Below are positions 18,562 to 32,378 of a stretch of 64,000 nt of DNA, one piece after another; position 1 is the first letter of the stretch, and every line of letters starts with the position of its first letter. Position numbers and translations under genes: made by a program. The DNA comes from Rhabditoides inermis (Eukaryota > Nematoda > Chromadorea > Rhabditida > Rhabditidae): NCBI GenBank assembly GCA_963966185.1, contig CAWZYM010000077.1, positions 402,001 to 466,000 of the forward strand. Direction: 5' to 3'. The notes beneath the pieces are model-generated. The model was not told where the DNA came from. It saw nothing but the letters and a program-made list of their open reading frames with translations, and did no database searches.

Positions 18562-20551
18562 TTTGCAATTCAAATGAATTTTCCAATTCTTTATTTTATT
18601 CACGCAGCTCTGTTCTGAATATGCTTGTATTTTGCATTTCAACTGATTTTTCCAATCCAGTACGACAAATAAAGCATAATTTGCATGTGAGGGAGATAGA
18701 ATAGAGTGCTGCAAACAAACTGGAAAGCGGGTTGGTGAAACTGACTTCTTTATTTTATTCGCGCACCACTGTTCTGAATATGCTTGTATTTTGCATTTCA
18801 AATGAATTTTCCAATCCAGTACAATAAAGTAAGCATAAATTGCATGTCAGGGAGATAGAATAGAGTGCTGCAAACAAACTGGAAAGCGGGTTGGTGAAAC
18901 TGACTTCTTTATTTTATTCGCGCAGCACTGTTCTGAATATGCTTGTATTTTGCAATTCAAATGAATTTTCCAATCCAGTACAATAAAGTAAGCATAATTT
19001 GCATGTCAGGGAGATAGAATAGAGTGCTGCAAACAAACTGGAAAGCGGGTTGGTGAAACTGACTTCTTTATTTTATTCACGCAGCACTGTTCTGAATATA
19101 CTTGTATTTTGCATTTCAAATGAATTTTCCAATCCAGTACAATAAAGTAAGCATAATTTGCATGTCAGGGAGATAGAATAGAGTGCTGCAAACAAACTGG
19201 AAAGCGGGTTGGTGAAACTGACTTCTTTATTTTATTCGCGCAGCACTGTTCTGAATATGCTTGTATTTTGCATTTCAAAAGAATTTTCCAATCCAGTACG
19301 ACAAAGTAAGCATAGTTTGCATGTCAGGGAGATAGAATAAAGCGCTGCAAACAAACTGGAAAGCGGGTTGGTGAAACTGACTTCTTTATTTTATTCACAC
19401 AGCACTGTTCTGAATATGCTTGTATTTTGCATTTCAAAAGAATTTTCCAATCCAGTACGACAAAGTAAGCATAGTTTGCATGTCAGGGAGATAGAATAGA
19501 GCGCTGCAAACAAACTGGAAAGCGGGTTGGTGAAACTGACTTCTTTATTTTATTCGCGCAGCACTGTTCTGAATATGCTTGTATTTTGCATTTCAAAAGA
19601 ATTTTCCAATCCAGTACAACAAAGTAAGCATAATTTGCATGTCAGGGAGAGAGAATAGAGTGCTGCAAACAAACTGGAAAGCGGGTTGGTGAAACTGACT
19701 TCTTTATTTTATTCACGCAGCACTGTTCTGAATATGCTTGTGTTTTGCATTTCAAAAGAATTTTCCAATCCAGTACAACAAAGTAAGCATACTTTGCATG
19801 TCAGGGAGAAAGAATAGAGTGCTGCAAACAAACTGGAAAGCGGGTTGGTGAAACTGACTTCTTTTATTTTATTCACGCAGCACTGTTCTGAATATGCTTG
19901 TGTTTTGCATTTCAAAAGAATTTTCCAATCCAGTACAACAAAGTAAGCATAGTTTGCATGTCAGGGAGATAGAATAGAGTGCTGCAAACAAACTGGAAAG
20001 CGGGTTGGTGAAACTGACTTCTTTATTATATTCGCGCAGCACTGTTCTGAATATGCTTGTATTTTGCATTTCAAAAGAATTTTCCAATCCAGTACAACAA
20101 AGTAAGCATAATTTGCATGTCAGGGAGATAGAATAGAGTGCTGCAAACAAACTGGAAAGCAGGTTGGTGAAACTGACTTCTTTATTATATTCGCGCAGCA
20201 CTGTTCTGAGAAGGCTTGTATTTTGCATTTCAACTGATTTTTCCAATCCAGCACGACAAATAAAGCATAATTTGCATGTCAGGGAGATAGAATAGAGTGC
20301 TGCAAACAAACTGGAAAGCGGGTTGGTGAAACTGATTTCTTTATTTTATTCGCGCAGCACTGTTCTGAGTAGGCTTGTATTTTGCATTTCAACTGATTTT
20401 TCCAATCCAGTACAACAAAGTAAGCATAATTTGCATGTCAGGGAGAAAGAATAGAGTGCAGAAAACAAACTGGAAAGCGGGTTGGTGAAACTTACTTCTT
20501 TATTTTATTCGCGCAGCACTGTTCTGAATATACTTGTATTTTGCAATTCAA
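18562..20551 (+). repeat. satellite interval 1 (13 monomers, one with an 89-bp deletion)
   Basis: The spacing between RTE copies 1 and 2 is 2907 bp, equal to 929 + 13 x 159 - 89. The missing 89 bp lies in the first monomer, where TTTTCCAAT (ending about 18587) joins directly to TCTTTATTTT. From about 18700 the interval repeats 15793 onward at a 2907-bp shift, so this whole unit is a tandem copy of the block before it. Confidence 0.95.
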
Positions 20552-21468
20552 GCATACAGTTCTTGAACAAATTTTGAGGAAGATGAATTGGGAGGACAAA
20601 GGAGTGAAGATTGATGGAGAGTACCTAAATCATCTACGGTATGCAGATGATGTGGTGCTATGCGCGCGGAGTAAGGAGACAGCACAGACAATGTTGAACG
20701 AGCTGAGTGGAGAAAGTGAACAATACGGGCTGCGGATCAGCCATAAGAAGACGAAGGTGCTAACGCTAGGATCCAACCGAACGATCACCCTTCGAGGAGT
20801 GCCACTGGAGACGGTCAGGTCGTTCAAGTACCTGGGAGTCGATATAAGCAAGGACAAGGACGTGACAGAAGTGGGAAGACGAATGGGGTGCGCATGGGGA
20901 GCCTTCAACAAGCATCGACGGTTTCTGACGCATAGGAGAGCGCCGATGAAGAGAAAGCTAGCAGTGATGTATGTATACGTGCGTACTGCCGGGAGCCCTC
21001 TACGGAAGCGAGGCGTGGGCGCTGACAGAGGAACAGAAGGAGGGACTGCGGCGGATGCAGCGAAGAATGGAGCGAGCGATGTTGAATGTGAGCTTGCGCG
21101 ACAGGATGAGGAATACGACTGTACGAGGACTGACGGGAATGAAGGACGTGATGGAGATTGCTTGGAGGAGAAAGGCGAGCTGGGCGAGGAAGGTGGCCAA
21201 CTTCAACAACCGATGGTCGCGCCGAGTGACTGAGTGGAGGCCGTTTGGACAGAAGAGAAGAGTGGGAGCGCCGTATGTGAAGTGGAGCGACGACTTGGAG
21301 GAGATGATGGAGCGACAAGGACTGAGCGGGGAGACCTGGACGAGACTAGCAAGAAGAGACGACTGCGACGAATGGAAGCGGATTATGCTCACGGGACCAG
21401 CTCCATAGCGAACCAAACCATTGGAATGTGTATAGAGATTCTGGATAAAACTTTTGATTTGATTTTGA
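20552..21468 (+). mobile_element. satellite-borne RTE fragment, copy 2
   Basis: Appears identical to copy 1 over its whole length. The only difference seen at the junction is downstream, where the following monomer is complete (it has TATAACAAATAAAG at about 21498). Confidence 0.95.
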
Positions 21469-23706
21469 TTTGCAATTCAAATGAATTTTCCAATCCAGTA
21501 TAACAAATAAAGCATAATTTGCATGTCAGGGAGATAGAATAGAATGCTGCAAACAAACTGGAAAGCGGGTTGGTGAAACTGACTTCTTTATTTTATTCAC
21601 GCAGCACTGTTCTGAATATGCTTGTATTTTGCATTTCAAATGAGTTTTCCAATCCAGTACAACAAAGTAAGCAAAATTTGCATGTCAGGGAGATAGAATA
21701 GAGTGCTGCAAACAAACTGGAAAGCGGGTTGGTGAAACTGACTTCTTTATTTTATTCACGCAGCACTGTTCTGAATATGCTTGTATTTTGCATTTCAACT
21801 GATTTTTCCAATCCAGTACGACAAATAAAGCATAATTTGCATGTCAGGGAGATAGAATAGAGTGCTGCAAACAAACTGGAAAGCGGGTTGGTGAAACTGA
21901 CTTCTTTATTTTATTCACGCAGCACTGTTCTGAATATACTTGTATTTTGCAATTCAAATGAATTTTCCAATCCAGTACAACAAATAAAGCATAATTTGCA
22001 TGTCAGGGAGATAGAATAGAGTGCTGCAAACAAACTGGAAAGCGGGTTGGTGAAACTGACTTCTTTATTTTATTCACGCAGCACTGTTCTGAATATGCTT
22101 GTATTTTGCATTTCAAATGAATTTTCCAATCCAGTACAATAAAGTAAGCAAAACTTGCATGTCAGGGAGATAGAATAGAGTGCTGCAAACAAACTGGAAA
22201 GCGGGTTGGTGAAACTGACTTCTTTATTTTATTCACGCAGCACTGTTCTGAATATGCTTGTTATTTGCATTTCAAATGAATTTTCCAATCCAGTACAATA
22301 AAGTAAGCAAAATTTGCATGTCAGGGAGATAGAATAGAGTGCTGCAAACAAACTGGAAAGCGGGTTGGTGAAACTGACTTCTTTATTTTATTCACGCAGC
22401 ACTGTTCTGAATATGCTTGTATTTTGCATTTCAACTGATTTTTCCAATCCAGTACGACAAATAAAGCATAATTTGCATGTCAGGGAGATAGAATAGAGTG
22501 CTGCAAACAAACTGGAAAGCGGGTTGGTGAAACTGACTTCTTTATTTTATTCGCGCAGCACTGTTCTGAGTAGGCTTGTTTTTTGCATTTCAACTGATTT
22601 TTCCAATCCAGTACAACCAAGTAAGCATAATTTGCATGTCAGGGAGAGAGAATAGAGTGCTGCAAACAAACTGGAAAGCGGGTTGGTGAAACTGACTTCT
22701 TTATTTTATTCGCGCAGCACTGTTCTGAATATGCTTGTATTTTGCATTTCAAATGAATTTTCCAATCCAGTACAATAAAGTAAGCAAAATTTGCATGTCA
22801 GGGAGATAGAATAGAGTGCTGCAAACAAACTGGAAAGCGGGTTGGTGAAACTGACTTCTTTATTTTATTCGCGCAGCACTGTTCTGAATATGCTTGTATT
22901 TTGCATTTCAAATGAATTTTCCAATCCAGTACAACAAAGTAAGCATAATTTGCATGTCAGGGAGATAGAGTAGAGTGCTGCAAACAAACTGAAAAGCGGG
23001 TTGGTGAAACTGACTTCTTTATTTTATTCGCGCAGCACTGTTCTGAGTAGGCTTGTTTTTTGCATTTCAACTGATTTTTCCAATCCAGTACAACCAAGTA
23101 AGCATAATTTGCATGTCAGGGAGAGAGAATAGAGTGCTGCAAACAAACTGGAAAGCGGGTTGGTGAAACTGACTTCTTTATTTTATTCGCGCAGCACTGT
23201 TCTGAATATGCTTGTATTTTGCATTTCAAATGAATTTTCCAATCCAGTACAACAAAGTAAGCATAATTTGCATGTCAGGGAGATAGAATAGAGTGCTGCA
23301 AACAAACTGGAAAGCAGGTTGGTGAAACTGACTTCTTTATTATATTCGCGCAGCACTGTTCTGAGAAGGCTTGTATTTTGCATTTCAACTGATTTTTCCA
23401 ATCCAGCACGACAAATAAAGCATAATTTGCATGTCAGGGAGATAGAATAGAGTGCTGCAAACAAACTGGAAAGCGGGTTGGTGAAACTGATTTCTTTATT
23501 TTATTCGCGCAGCACTGTTCTGAGTAGGCTTGTATTTTGCATTTCAACTGATTTTTCCAATCCAGTACAACAAAGTAAGCATAATTTGCATGTCAGGGAG
23601 AAAGAATAGAGTGCAGAAAACAAACTGGAAAGCGGGTTGGTGAAACTTACTTCTTTATTTTATTCGCGCAGCACTGTTCTGAATATACTTGTATTTTGCA
23701 ATTCAA
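21469..23706 (+). repeat. satellite interval 2 (14 monomers)
   Basis: Exactly 14 x 159 bp plus the 12-bp duplication. It shows the full ordered module that recurs after many copies: monomers with AATGAGTTTTCC, then CTGATTTTTCC/ACGACAAATAAAG, then the empty-site monomer (21946-21957), then CAAAACTTGC, then CTTGTTATTTGC, then CTGATTTTTCC again, then GAGTAGGCTTGTTTTTTGC/ACAACCAAG. Confidence 0.95.
21946..21957 (+). other. empty-site reference for the RTE insertion
   Basis: This monomer reads ATACTTGTATTTTGCAATTC and on through the target without interruption, with the same flanking variants (ATACTTG upstream, ACAACAAATAAAG downstream) as the monomer split by the RTE. It lies 477 bp (three monomers) after the end of RTE copy 2. 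Equivalent monomers lie at 28098, 33773, 39608, 46555, 49530, 54330 and 62047. Confidence 0.9.
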
Positions 23707-24623
23707 GCATACAGTTCTTGAACAAATTTTGAGGAAGATGAATTGGGAGGACAAAGGAGTGAAGATTGATGGAGAGTACCTAAATCATCTACGGTATGCA
23801 GATGATGTGGTGCTATGCGCGCGGAGTAAGGAGACAGCACAGACAATGTTGAACGAGCTGAGTGGAGAAAGTGAACAATACGGGCTGCGGATCAGCCATA
23901 AGAAGACGAAGGTGCTAACGCTAGGATCCAACCGAACGATCACCCTTCGAGGAGTGCCACTGGAGACGGTCAGGTCGTTCAAGTACCTGGGAGTCGATAT
24001 AAGCAAGGACAAGGACGTGACAGAAGTGGGAAGACGAATGGGGTGCGCATGGGGAGCCTTCAACAAGCATCGACGGTTTCTGACGCATAGGAGAGCGCCG
24101 ATGAAGAGAAAGCTAGCAGTGATGTATGTATACGTGCGTACTGCCGGGAGCCCTCTACGGAAGCGAGGCGTGGGCGCTGACAGAGGAACAGAAGGAGGGA
24201 CTGCGGCGGATGCAGCGAAGAATGGAGCGAGCGATGTTGAATGTGAGCTTGCGCGACAGGATGAGGAATACGACTGTACGAGGACTGACGGGAATGAAGG
24301 ACGTGATGGAGATTGCTTGGAGGAGAAAGGCGAGCTGGGCGAGGAAGGTGGCCAACTTCAACAACCGATGGTCGCGCCGAGTGACTGAGTGGAGGCCGTT
24401 TGGACAGAAGAGAAGAGTGGGAGCGCCGTATGTGAAGTGGAGCGACGACTTGGAGGAGATGATGGAGCGACAAGGACTGAGCGGGGAGACCTGGACGAGA
24501 CTAGCAAGAAGAGACGACTGCGACGAATGGAAGCGGATTATGCTCACGGGACCAGCTCCATAGCGAACCAAACCATTGGAATGTGTATAGAGATTCTGGA
24601 TAAAACTTTTGATTTGATTTTGA
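23707..24623 (+). mobile_element. satellite-borne RTE fragment, copy 3
   Basis: Appears identical to copy 1, with the same frame-shifting duplication and the same junctions. Confidence 0.95.
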
Positions 24624-26703
24624 TTTGCAATTCAAATGAATTTTCCAATCCAGTACAACAAATAAAGCATAATTTGCATGTCAGGGAGATAGAATAGAAT
24701 GCTGCAAACAAACTGGAAAGCGGGTTGGTGAAACTGACTTCTTTATTTTATTCGCGCAGCACTGTTCTGAGTAGGCTTGTTTTTTGCATTTCAACTGATT
24801 TTTCCAATCCAGTACAACCAAGTAAGCATAATTTGCATGTCAGGGAGAGAGAATAGAGTGCTGCAAACAAACTGGAAAGCGGGTTGGTGAAACTGACTTC
24901 TTTATTTTATTCGCGCAGCACTGTTCTGAATATGCTTGTATTTTGCATTTCAAATAAATTTTCCAATCCAGTACAACAAATAAAGCATAATTTGCATGTC
25001 AGGGAGATAGAATAGAGTGCTGCAAACAAACTGGAAAGCGGGTTGGTGAAACTGACTTCTTTATTTTATTCGCGCAGCACTGTTCTGAGTAGGCTTGTTT
25101 TTTGCATTTCAACTGATTTTTCCAATCCAGTACAACCAAGTAAGCATAATTTGCATGTCAGGGAGAGAGAATAGAGTGCTGCAAACAAACTGGAAAGCGG
25201 GTTGGTGAAACTGACTTCTTTATTTTATTCGCGCAGCACTGTTCTGAATATGCTTGTATTTTGCATTTCAAATGAATTTTCCAATCCAGTACAATAAAGT
25301 AAGCAAAATTTGCATGTCAGGGAGATAGAATAGAGTGCTGCAAACAAACTGGAAAGCGGGTTGGTGAAACTGACTTCTTTATTTTATTCGCGCAGCACTG
25401 TTCTGAATATGCTTGTATTTTGCATTTCAAATGAATTTTCCAATCCAGTACAACAAAGTAAGCATAATTTGCATGTCAGGGAGATAGAATAGAGTGCTGC
25501 AAACAAACTGAAAAGCGGGTTGGTGAAACTGACTTCTTTATTTTATTCGCGCAGCACTGTTCTGAGTAGGCTTGTTTTTTGCATTTCAACTGATTTTTCC
25601 AATCCAGTACAACCAAGTAAGCATAATTTGCATGTCAGGGAGAGAGAATAGAGTGCTGCAAACAAACTGGAAAGCGGGTTGGTGAAACTGACTTCTTTAT
25701 TTTATTCGCGCAGCACTGTTCTGAATATGCTTGTATTTTGCATTTCAAATGAATTTTCCAATCCAGTACAACAAAGTAAGCATAATTTGCATGTCAGGGA
25801 GATAGAATAGAGTGCTGCAAACAAACTGAAAAGCGGGTTGGTGAAACTGACTTCTTTATTTTATTCGCGCAGCACTGTTCTGAGTAGGCTTGTTTTTTGC
25901 ATTTCAACTGATTTTTCCAATCCAGTACAACCAAGTAAGCATAATTTGCATGTCAGGGAGAGAGAATAGAGTGCTGCAAACAAACTGGAAAGCGGGTTGG
26001 TGAAACTGACTTCTTTATTTTATTCGCGCAGCACTGTTCTGAATATGCTTGTATTTTGCGTTTCAAATGAATTTTCCAATCCAGTACAACAAAGTAAGCA
26101 TAGTTTGCATGTCAGGGAGATAGAATAGAGTGCTGCAAACAAACTGGAAAGCGGGTTGGTGAAACTGACTTCTTTTATTTTATTCACGCAGCACTGTTCT
26201 GAATATGCTTGTGTTTTGCATTTCAAAAGAATTTTCCAATCCAGTACGACAAATAAAGCATAATTTGCATGTCAGGGAGATAGAATAGAGTGCTGCAAAC
26301 AAACTGGAAAGCAGGTTGGTGAAACTGACTTCTTTATTATATTCGCGCAGCACTGTTCTGAGAAGGCTTGTATTTTGCATTTCAACTGATTTTTCCAATC
26401 CAGCACGACAAATAAAGCATAATTTGCATGTCAGGGAGATAGAATAGAGTGCTGCAAACAAACTGGAAAGCGGGTTGGTGAAACTGATTTCTTTATTTTA
26501 TTCGCGCAGCACTGTTCTGAGTAGGCTTGTATTTTGCATTTCAACTGATTTTTCCAATCCAGTACAACAAAGTAAGCATAATTTGCATGTCAGGGAGAAA
26601 GAATAGAGTGCAGAAAACAAACTGGAAAGCGGGTTGGTGAAACTTACTTCTTTATTTTATTCGCGCAGCACTGTTCTGAATATACTTGTATTTTGCAATT
26701 CAA
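24624..26703 (+). repeat. satellite interval 3 (13 monomers, +1 bp)
   Basis: The extra base is a T in the TTCTTT run near 26172. The interval lacks the AATGAGTTTTCC and empty-site monomers and instead alternates AATGAATTTTCC and GAGTAGGCTTGTTTTTTGC monomers as dimers of 318 bp. Confidence 0.95.
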
Positions 26704-27620
26704 GCATACAGTTCTTGAACAAATTTTGAGGAAGATGAATTGGGAGGACAAAGGAGTGAAGGTTGATGGAGAGTACCTAAATCATCTACGGTATGCAGAT
26801 GATGTGGTGCTATGCGCTCGGAGTAAGGAGACAGCACAGACAATGTTGAACGAGCTGAGTGGAGAAAGTGAACAATACGGGCTGCGGATCAGCCATAAGA
26901 AGACGAAGGTGCTAACGCTAGGATCCAACCGAACGATCACCCTTCGAGGAGTGCCACTGGAGACGGTCAGGTCGTTCAAGTACCTGGGAGTCGATATAAG
27001 CAAGGACAAGGACGTGACAGAAGTGGGAAGACGAATGGGGTGCGCATGGGGAGCCTTCAACAAGCATCGACGGTTTCTGACGCATAGGAGAGCGCCGATG
27101 AAGAGAAAGCTAGCAGTGATGTATGTATACGTGCGTACTGCCGGGAGCCCTCTACGGAAGCGAGGCGTGGGCGCTGACAGAGGAACAGAAGGAGGGACTG
27201 CGGCGGATGCAGCGAAGAATGGAGCGAGCGATGTTGAATGTGAGCTTGCGCGACAGGATGAGGAATACGACTGTACGAGGACTGACGGGAATGAAGGACG
27301 TGATGGAGATTGCTTGGAGGAGAAAGGCGAGCTGGGCGAGGAAGGTGGCCAACTTCAACAACCGATGGTCGCGCCGAGTGACTGAGTGGAGGCCGTTTGG
27401 ACAGAAGAGAAGAGTGGGAGCGCCGTATGTGAAGTGGAGCGACGACTTGGAGGAGATGATGGAGCGACAAGGACTGAGCGGGGAGACCTGGACGAGACTA
27501 GCAAGAAGAGACGACTGCGACGAATGGAAGCGGATTATGCTCACGGGACCAGCTCCATAGCGAACCAAACCATTGGAATGTGTATAGAGATTCTGGATAA
27601 AACTTTTGATTTGATTTTGA
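26704..27620 (+). mobile_element. satellite-borne RTE fragment, copy 4
   Basis: Differs from copy 1 by two bases: A to G giving KVDG in place of KIDG at about 26762, and a silent change to GCTCGG at about 26818. Both changes are shared with copies 5 and 15. Confidence 0.95.
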
Positions 27621-30177
27621 TTTGCAATTCAAATGAATTTTCCAATCCAGTACAACAAATAAAGCATAATTTGCATGTCAGGGAGATAGAATAGAATGCT
27701 GCAAACAAACTGGAAAGCGGGTTGGTGAAACTGACTTCTTTATTTTATTCACGCAGCACTGTTCTGAATATGCTTGTATTTTGCATTTCAAATGAGTTTT
27801 CCAATCCAGTACAATAAAGTAAGCAAAATTTGCATGTCAGGGAGATAGAATAGAGTGCTGCAAACAAACTGGAAAGCGGGTTGGTGAAACTGACTTCTTT
27901 ATTTTATTCACGCAGCACTGTTCTGAATATGCTTGTATTTTGCATTTCAACTGATTTTTCCAATCCAGTACGACAAATAAAGCATAATTTGCATGTCAGG
28001 GAGATAGAATAGAGTGCTGCAAACAAACTGGAAAGCGGGTTGGTGAAACTGACTTCTTTATTTTATTCACGCAGCACTGTTCTGAATATACTTGTATTTT
28101 GCAATTCAAATGAATTTTCCAATCCAGTACAACAAATAAAGCATAATTTGCATGTCAGGGAGATAGAATAGAGTGCTGCAAACAAACTGGAAAGCGGGTT
28201 GGTGAAACTGACTTCTTTATTTTATTCACGCAGCACTGTTCTGAATATGCTTGTATTTTGCATTTCAAATGAATTTTCCAATCCAGTACAATAAAGTAAG
28301 CAAAACTTGCATGTCAGGGAGATAGAATAGAGTGCTGCAAACAAACTGGAAAGCGGGTTGGTGAAACTGACTTCTTTATTTTATTCACGCAGCACTGTTC
28401 TGAATATGCTTGTTATTTGCATTTCAAATGAATTTTCCAATCCAGTACAATAAAGTAAGCAAAATTTGCATGTCAGGGAGATAGAATAGAGTGCTGCAAA
28501 CAAACTGGAAAGCGGGTTGGTGAAACTGACTTCTTTATTTTATTCGCGCAGCACTGTTCTGAGTAGGCTTGTTTTTTGCATTTCAACTGATTTTTCCAAT
28601 CCAGTACAACCAAGTAAGCATAATTTGCATGTCAGGGAGAGAGAATAGAGTGCTGCAAACAAACTGGAAAGCGGGTTGGTGAAACTGACTTCTTTATTTT
28701 ATTCGCGCAGCACTGTTCTGAATATGCTTGTATTTTGCATTTCAAATGAATTTTCCAATCCAGTACAATAAAGTAAGCAAAATTTGCATGTCAGGGAGAT
28801 AGAATAGAGTGCTGCAAACAAACTGGAAAGCGGGTTGGTGAAACTGACTTCTTTATTTTATTCGCGCAGCACTGTTCTGAATATGCTTGTATTTTGCATT
28901 TCAAATGAATTTTCCAATCCAGTACAACAAAGTAAGCATAATTTGCATGTCAGGGAGATAGAATAGAGTGCTGCAAACAAACTGAAAAGCGGGTTGGTGA
29001 AACTGACTTCTTTATTTTATTCGCGCAGCACTGTTCTGAGTAGGCTTGTTTTTTGCATTTCAACTGATTTTTCCAATCCAGTACAACCAAGTAAGCATAA
29101 TTTGCATGTCAGGGAGAGAGAATAGAGTGCTGCAAACAAACTGGAAAGCGGGTTGGTGAAACTGACTTCTTTATTTTATTCGCGCAGCACTGTTCTGAAT
29201 ATGCTTGTATTTTGCATTTCAAATGAATTTTCCAATCCAGTACAACAAAGTAAGCATAATTTGCATGTCAGGGAGATAGAATAGAGTGCTGCAAACAAAC
29301 TGAAAAGCGGGTTGGTGAAACTGACTTCTTTATTTTATTCGCGCAGCACTGTTCTGAGTAGGCTTGTTTTTTGCATTTCAACTGATTTTTCCAATCCAGT
29401 ACAACCAAGTAAGCATAATTTGCATGTCAGGGAGAGAGAATAGAGTGCTGCAAACAAACTGGAAAGCGGGTTGGTGAAACTGACTTCTTTATTTTATTCG
29501 CGCAGCACTGTTCTGAATATGCTTGTATTTTGCGTTTCAAATGAATTTTCCAATCCAGTACAACAAAGTAAGCATAGTTTGCATGTCAGGGAGATAGAAT
29601 AGAGTGCTGCAAACAAACTGGAAAGCGGGTTGGTGAAACTGACTTCTTTTATTTTATTCACGCAGCACTGTTCTGAATATGCTTGTGTTTTGCATTTCAA
29701 AAGAATTTTCCAATCCAGTACGACAAATAAAGCATAATTTGCATGTCAGGGAGATAGAATAGAGTGCTGCAAACAAACTGGAAAGCAGGTTGGTGAAACT
29801 GACTTCTTTATTATATTCGCGCAGCACTGTTCTGAGAAGGCTTGTATTTTGCATTTCAACTGATTTTTCCAATCCAGCACGACAAATAAAGCATAATTTG
29901 CATGTCAGGGAGATAGAATAGAGTGCTGCAAACAAACTGGAAAGCGGGTTGGTGAAACTGATTTCTTTATTTTATTCGCGCAGCACTGTTCTGAGTAGGC
30001 TTGTATTTTGCATTTCAACTGATTTTTCCAATCCAGTACAACAAAGTAAGCATAATTTGCATGTCAGGGAGAAAGAATAGAGTGCAGAAAACAAACTGGA
30101 AAGCGGGTTGGTGAAACTTACTTCTTTATTTTATTCGCGCAGCACTGTTCTGAATATACTTGTATTTTGCAATTCAA
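27621..30177 (+). repeat. satellite interval 4 (16 monomers, +1 bp)
   Basis: Starts with the full ordered module, with the empty-site monomer at 28098, and continues with the alternating dimers seen in interval 3. Its right part (about 29450-30177) matches the end of interval 3 at a 3474-bp shift. Confidence 0.95.
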
Positions 30178-31094
30178 GCATACAGTTCTTGAACAAATTT
30201 TGAGGAAGATGAATTGGGAGGACAAAGGAGTGAAGGTTGATGGAGAGTACCTAAATCATCTACGGTATGCAGATGATGTGGTGCTATGCGCTCGGAGTAA
30301 GGAGACAGCACAGACAATGTTGAACGAGCTGAGTGGAGAAAGTGAACAATACGGGCTGCGGATCAGCCATAAGAAGACGAAGGTGCTAACGCTAGGATCC
30401 AACCGAACGATCACCCTTCGAGGAGTGCCACTGGAGACGGTCAGGTCGTTCAAGTACCTGGGAGTCGATATAAGCAAGGACAAGGACGTGACAGAAGTGG
30501 GAAGACGAATGGGGTGCGCATGGGGAGCCTTCAACAAGCATCGACGGTTTCTGACGCATAGGAGAGCGCCGATGAAGAGAAAGCTAGCAGTGATGTATGT
30601 ATACGTGCGTACTGCCGGGAGCCCTCTACGGAAGCGAGGCGTGGGCGCTGACAGAGGAACAGAAGGAGGGACTGCGGCGGATGCAGCGAAGAATGGAGCG
30701 AGCGATGTTGAATGTGAGCTTGCGCGACAGGATGAGGAATACGACTGTACGAGGACTGACGGGAATGAAGGACGTGATGGAGATTGCTTGGAGGAGAAAG
30801 GCGAGCTGGGCGAGGAAGGTGGCCAACTTCAACAACCGATGGTCGCGCCGAGTGACTGAGTGGAGGCCGTTTGGACAGAAGAGAAGAGTGGGAGCGCCGT
30901 ATGTGAAGTGGAGCGACGACTTGGAGGAGATGATGGAGCGACAAGGACTGAGCGGGGAGACCTGGACGAGACTAGCAAGAAGAGACGACTGCGACGAATG
31001 GAAGCGGATTATGCTCACGGGACCAGCTCCATAGCGAACCAAACCATTGGAATGTGTATAGAGATTCTGGATAAAACTTTTGATTTGATTTTGA
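30178..31094 (+). mobile_element. satellite-borne RTE fragment, copy 5
   Basis: Carries the same two variant bases as copy 4, consistent with a direct duplication of the copy-4 block. Confidence 0.95.
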
Positions 31095-32378
31095 TTTGCA
31101 ATTCAAATGAATTTTCCAATCCAGTACAACAAATAAAGCATAATTTGCATGTCAGGGAGATAGAATAGAATGCTGCAAACAAACTGGAAAGCGGGTTGGT
31201 GAAACTGACTTCTTTATTTTATTCACGCAGCACTGTTCTGAATATGCTTGTATTTTGCATTTCAACTGATTTTTCCAATCCAGTACGACAAATAAAGCAT
31301 AATTTGCATGTCAGGGAGATAGAATAGAGTGCTGCAAACAAACTGGAAAGCGGGTTGGTGAAACTGACTTCTTTATTTTATTCGCGCAGCACTGTTCTGA
31401 ATATGCTTGTATTTTGCATTTCAAATGAATTTTCCAATCCAGTACAATAAAGTAAGCAAAATTTGCATGTCAGGGAGATAGAATAGAGTGCTGCAAACAA
31501 ACTGGAAAGCGGGTTGGTGAAACTGACTTCTTTATTTTATTCGCGCAGCACTGTTCTGAATATGCTTGTATTTTGCATTTCAAATGAATTTTCCAATCCA
31601 GTACAACAAAGTAAGCATAATTTGCATGTCAGGGAGATAGAATAGAGTGCTGCAAACAAACTGAAAAGCGGGTTGGTGAAACTGACTTCTTTATTTTATT
31701 CGCGCAGCACTGTTCTGAGTAGGCTTGTTTTTTGCATTTCAACTGATTTTTCCAATCCAGTACAACCAAGTAAGCATAATTTGCATGTCAGGGAGAGAGA
31801 ATAGAGTGCTGCAAACAAACTGGAAAGCGGGTTGGTGAAACTGACTTCTTTATTTTATTCGCGCAGCACTGTTCTGAATATGCTTGTATTTTGCATTTCA
31901 AATGAATTTTCCAATCCAGTACAACAAAGTAAGCATAATTTGCATGTCAGGGAGATAGAATAGAGTGCTGCAAACAAACTGAAAAGCGGGTTGGTGAAAC
32001 TGACTTCTTTATTTTATTCGCGCAGCACTGTTCTGAGTAGGCTTGTTTTTTGCATTTCAACTGATTTTTCCAATCCAGTACAACCAAGTAAGCATAATTT
32101 GCATGTCAGGGAGAGAGAATAGAGTGCTGCAAACAAACTGGAAAGCGGGTTGGTGAAACTGACTTCTTTATTTTATTCGCGCAGCACTGTTCTGAATATG
32201 CTTGTATTTTGCATTTCAAATAAATTTTCCAATCCAGTACAACAAATAAAGCATAATTTGCATGTCAGGGAGAAAGAATAGAGTGCAGAAAACAAACTGG
32301 AAAGCGGGTTGGTGAAACTTACTTCTTTATTTTATTCGCGCAGCACTGTTCTGAATATACTTGTATTTTGCAATTCAA
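31095..32378 (+). repeat. satellite interval 5 (8 monomers)
   Basis: Exactly 8 x 159 bp plus 12 bp. The AATGAGTTTTCC and empty-site monomers are missing. The interval ends with a new penultimate monomer type (AATAAATTTTCC/ACAACAAATAAAG, near 32219) placed before the GAGTGCAGAAAAC monomer. Confidence 0.95.
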
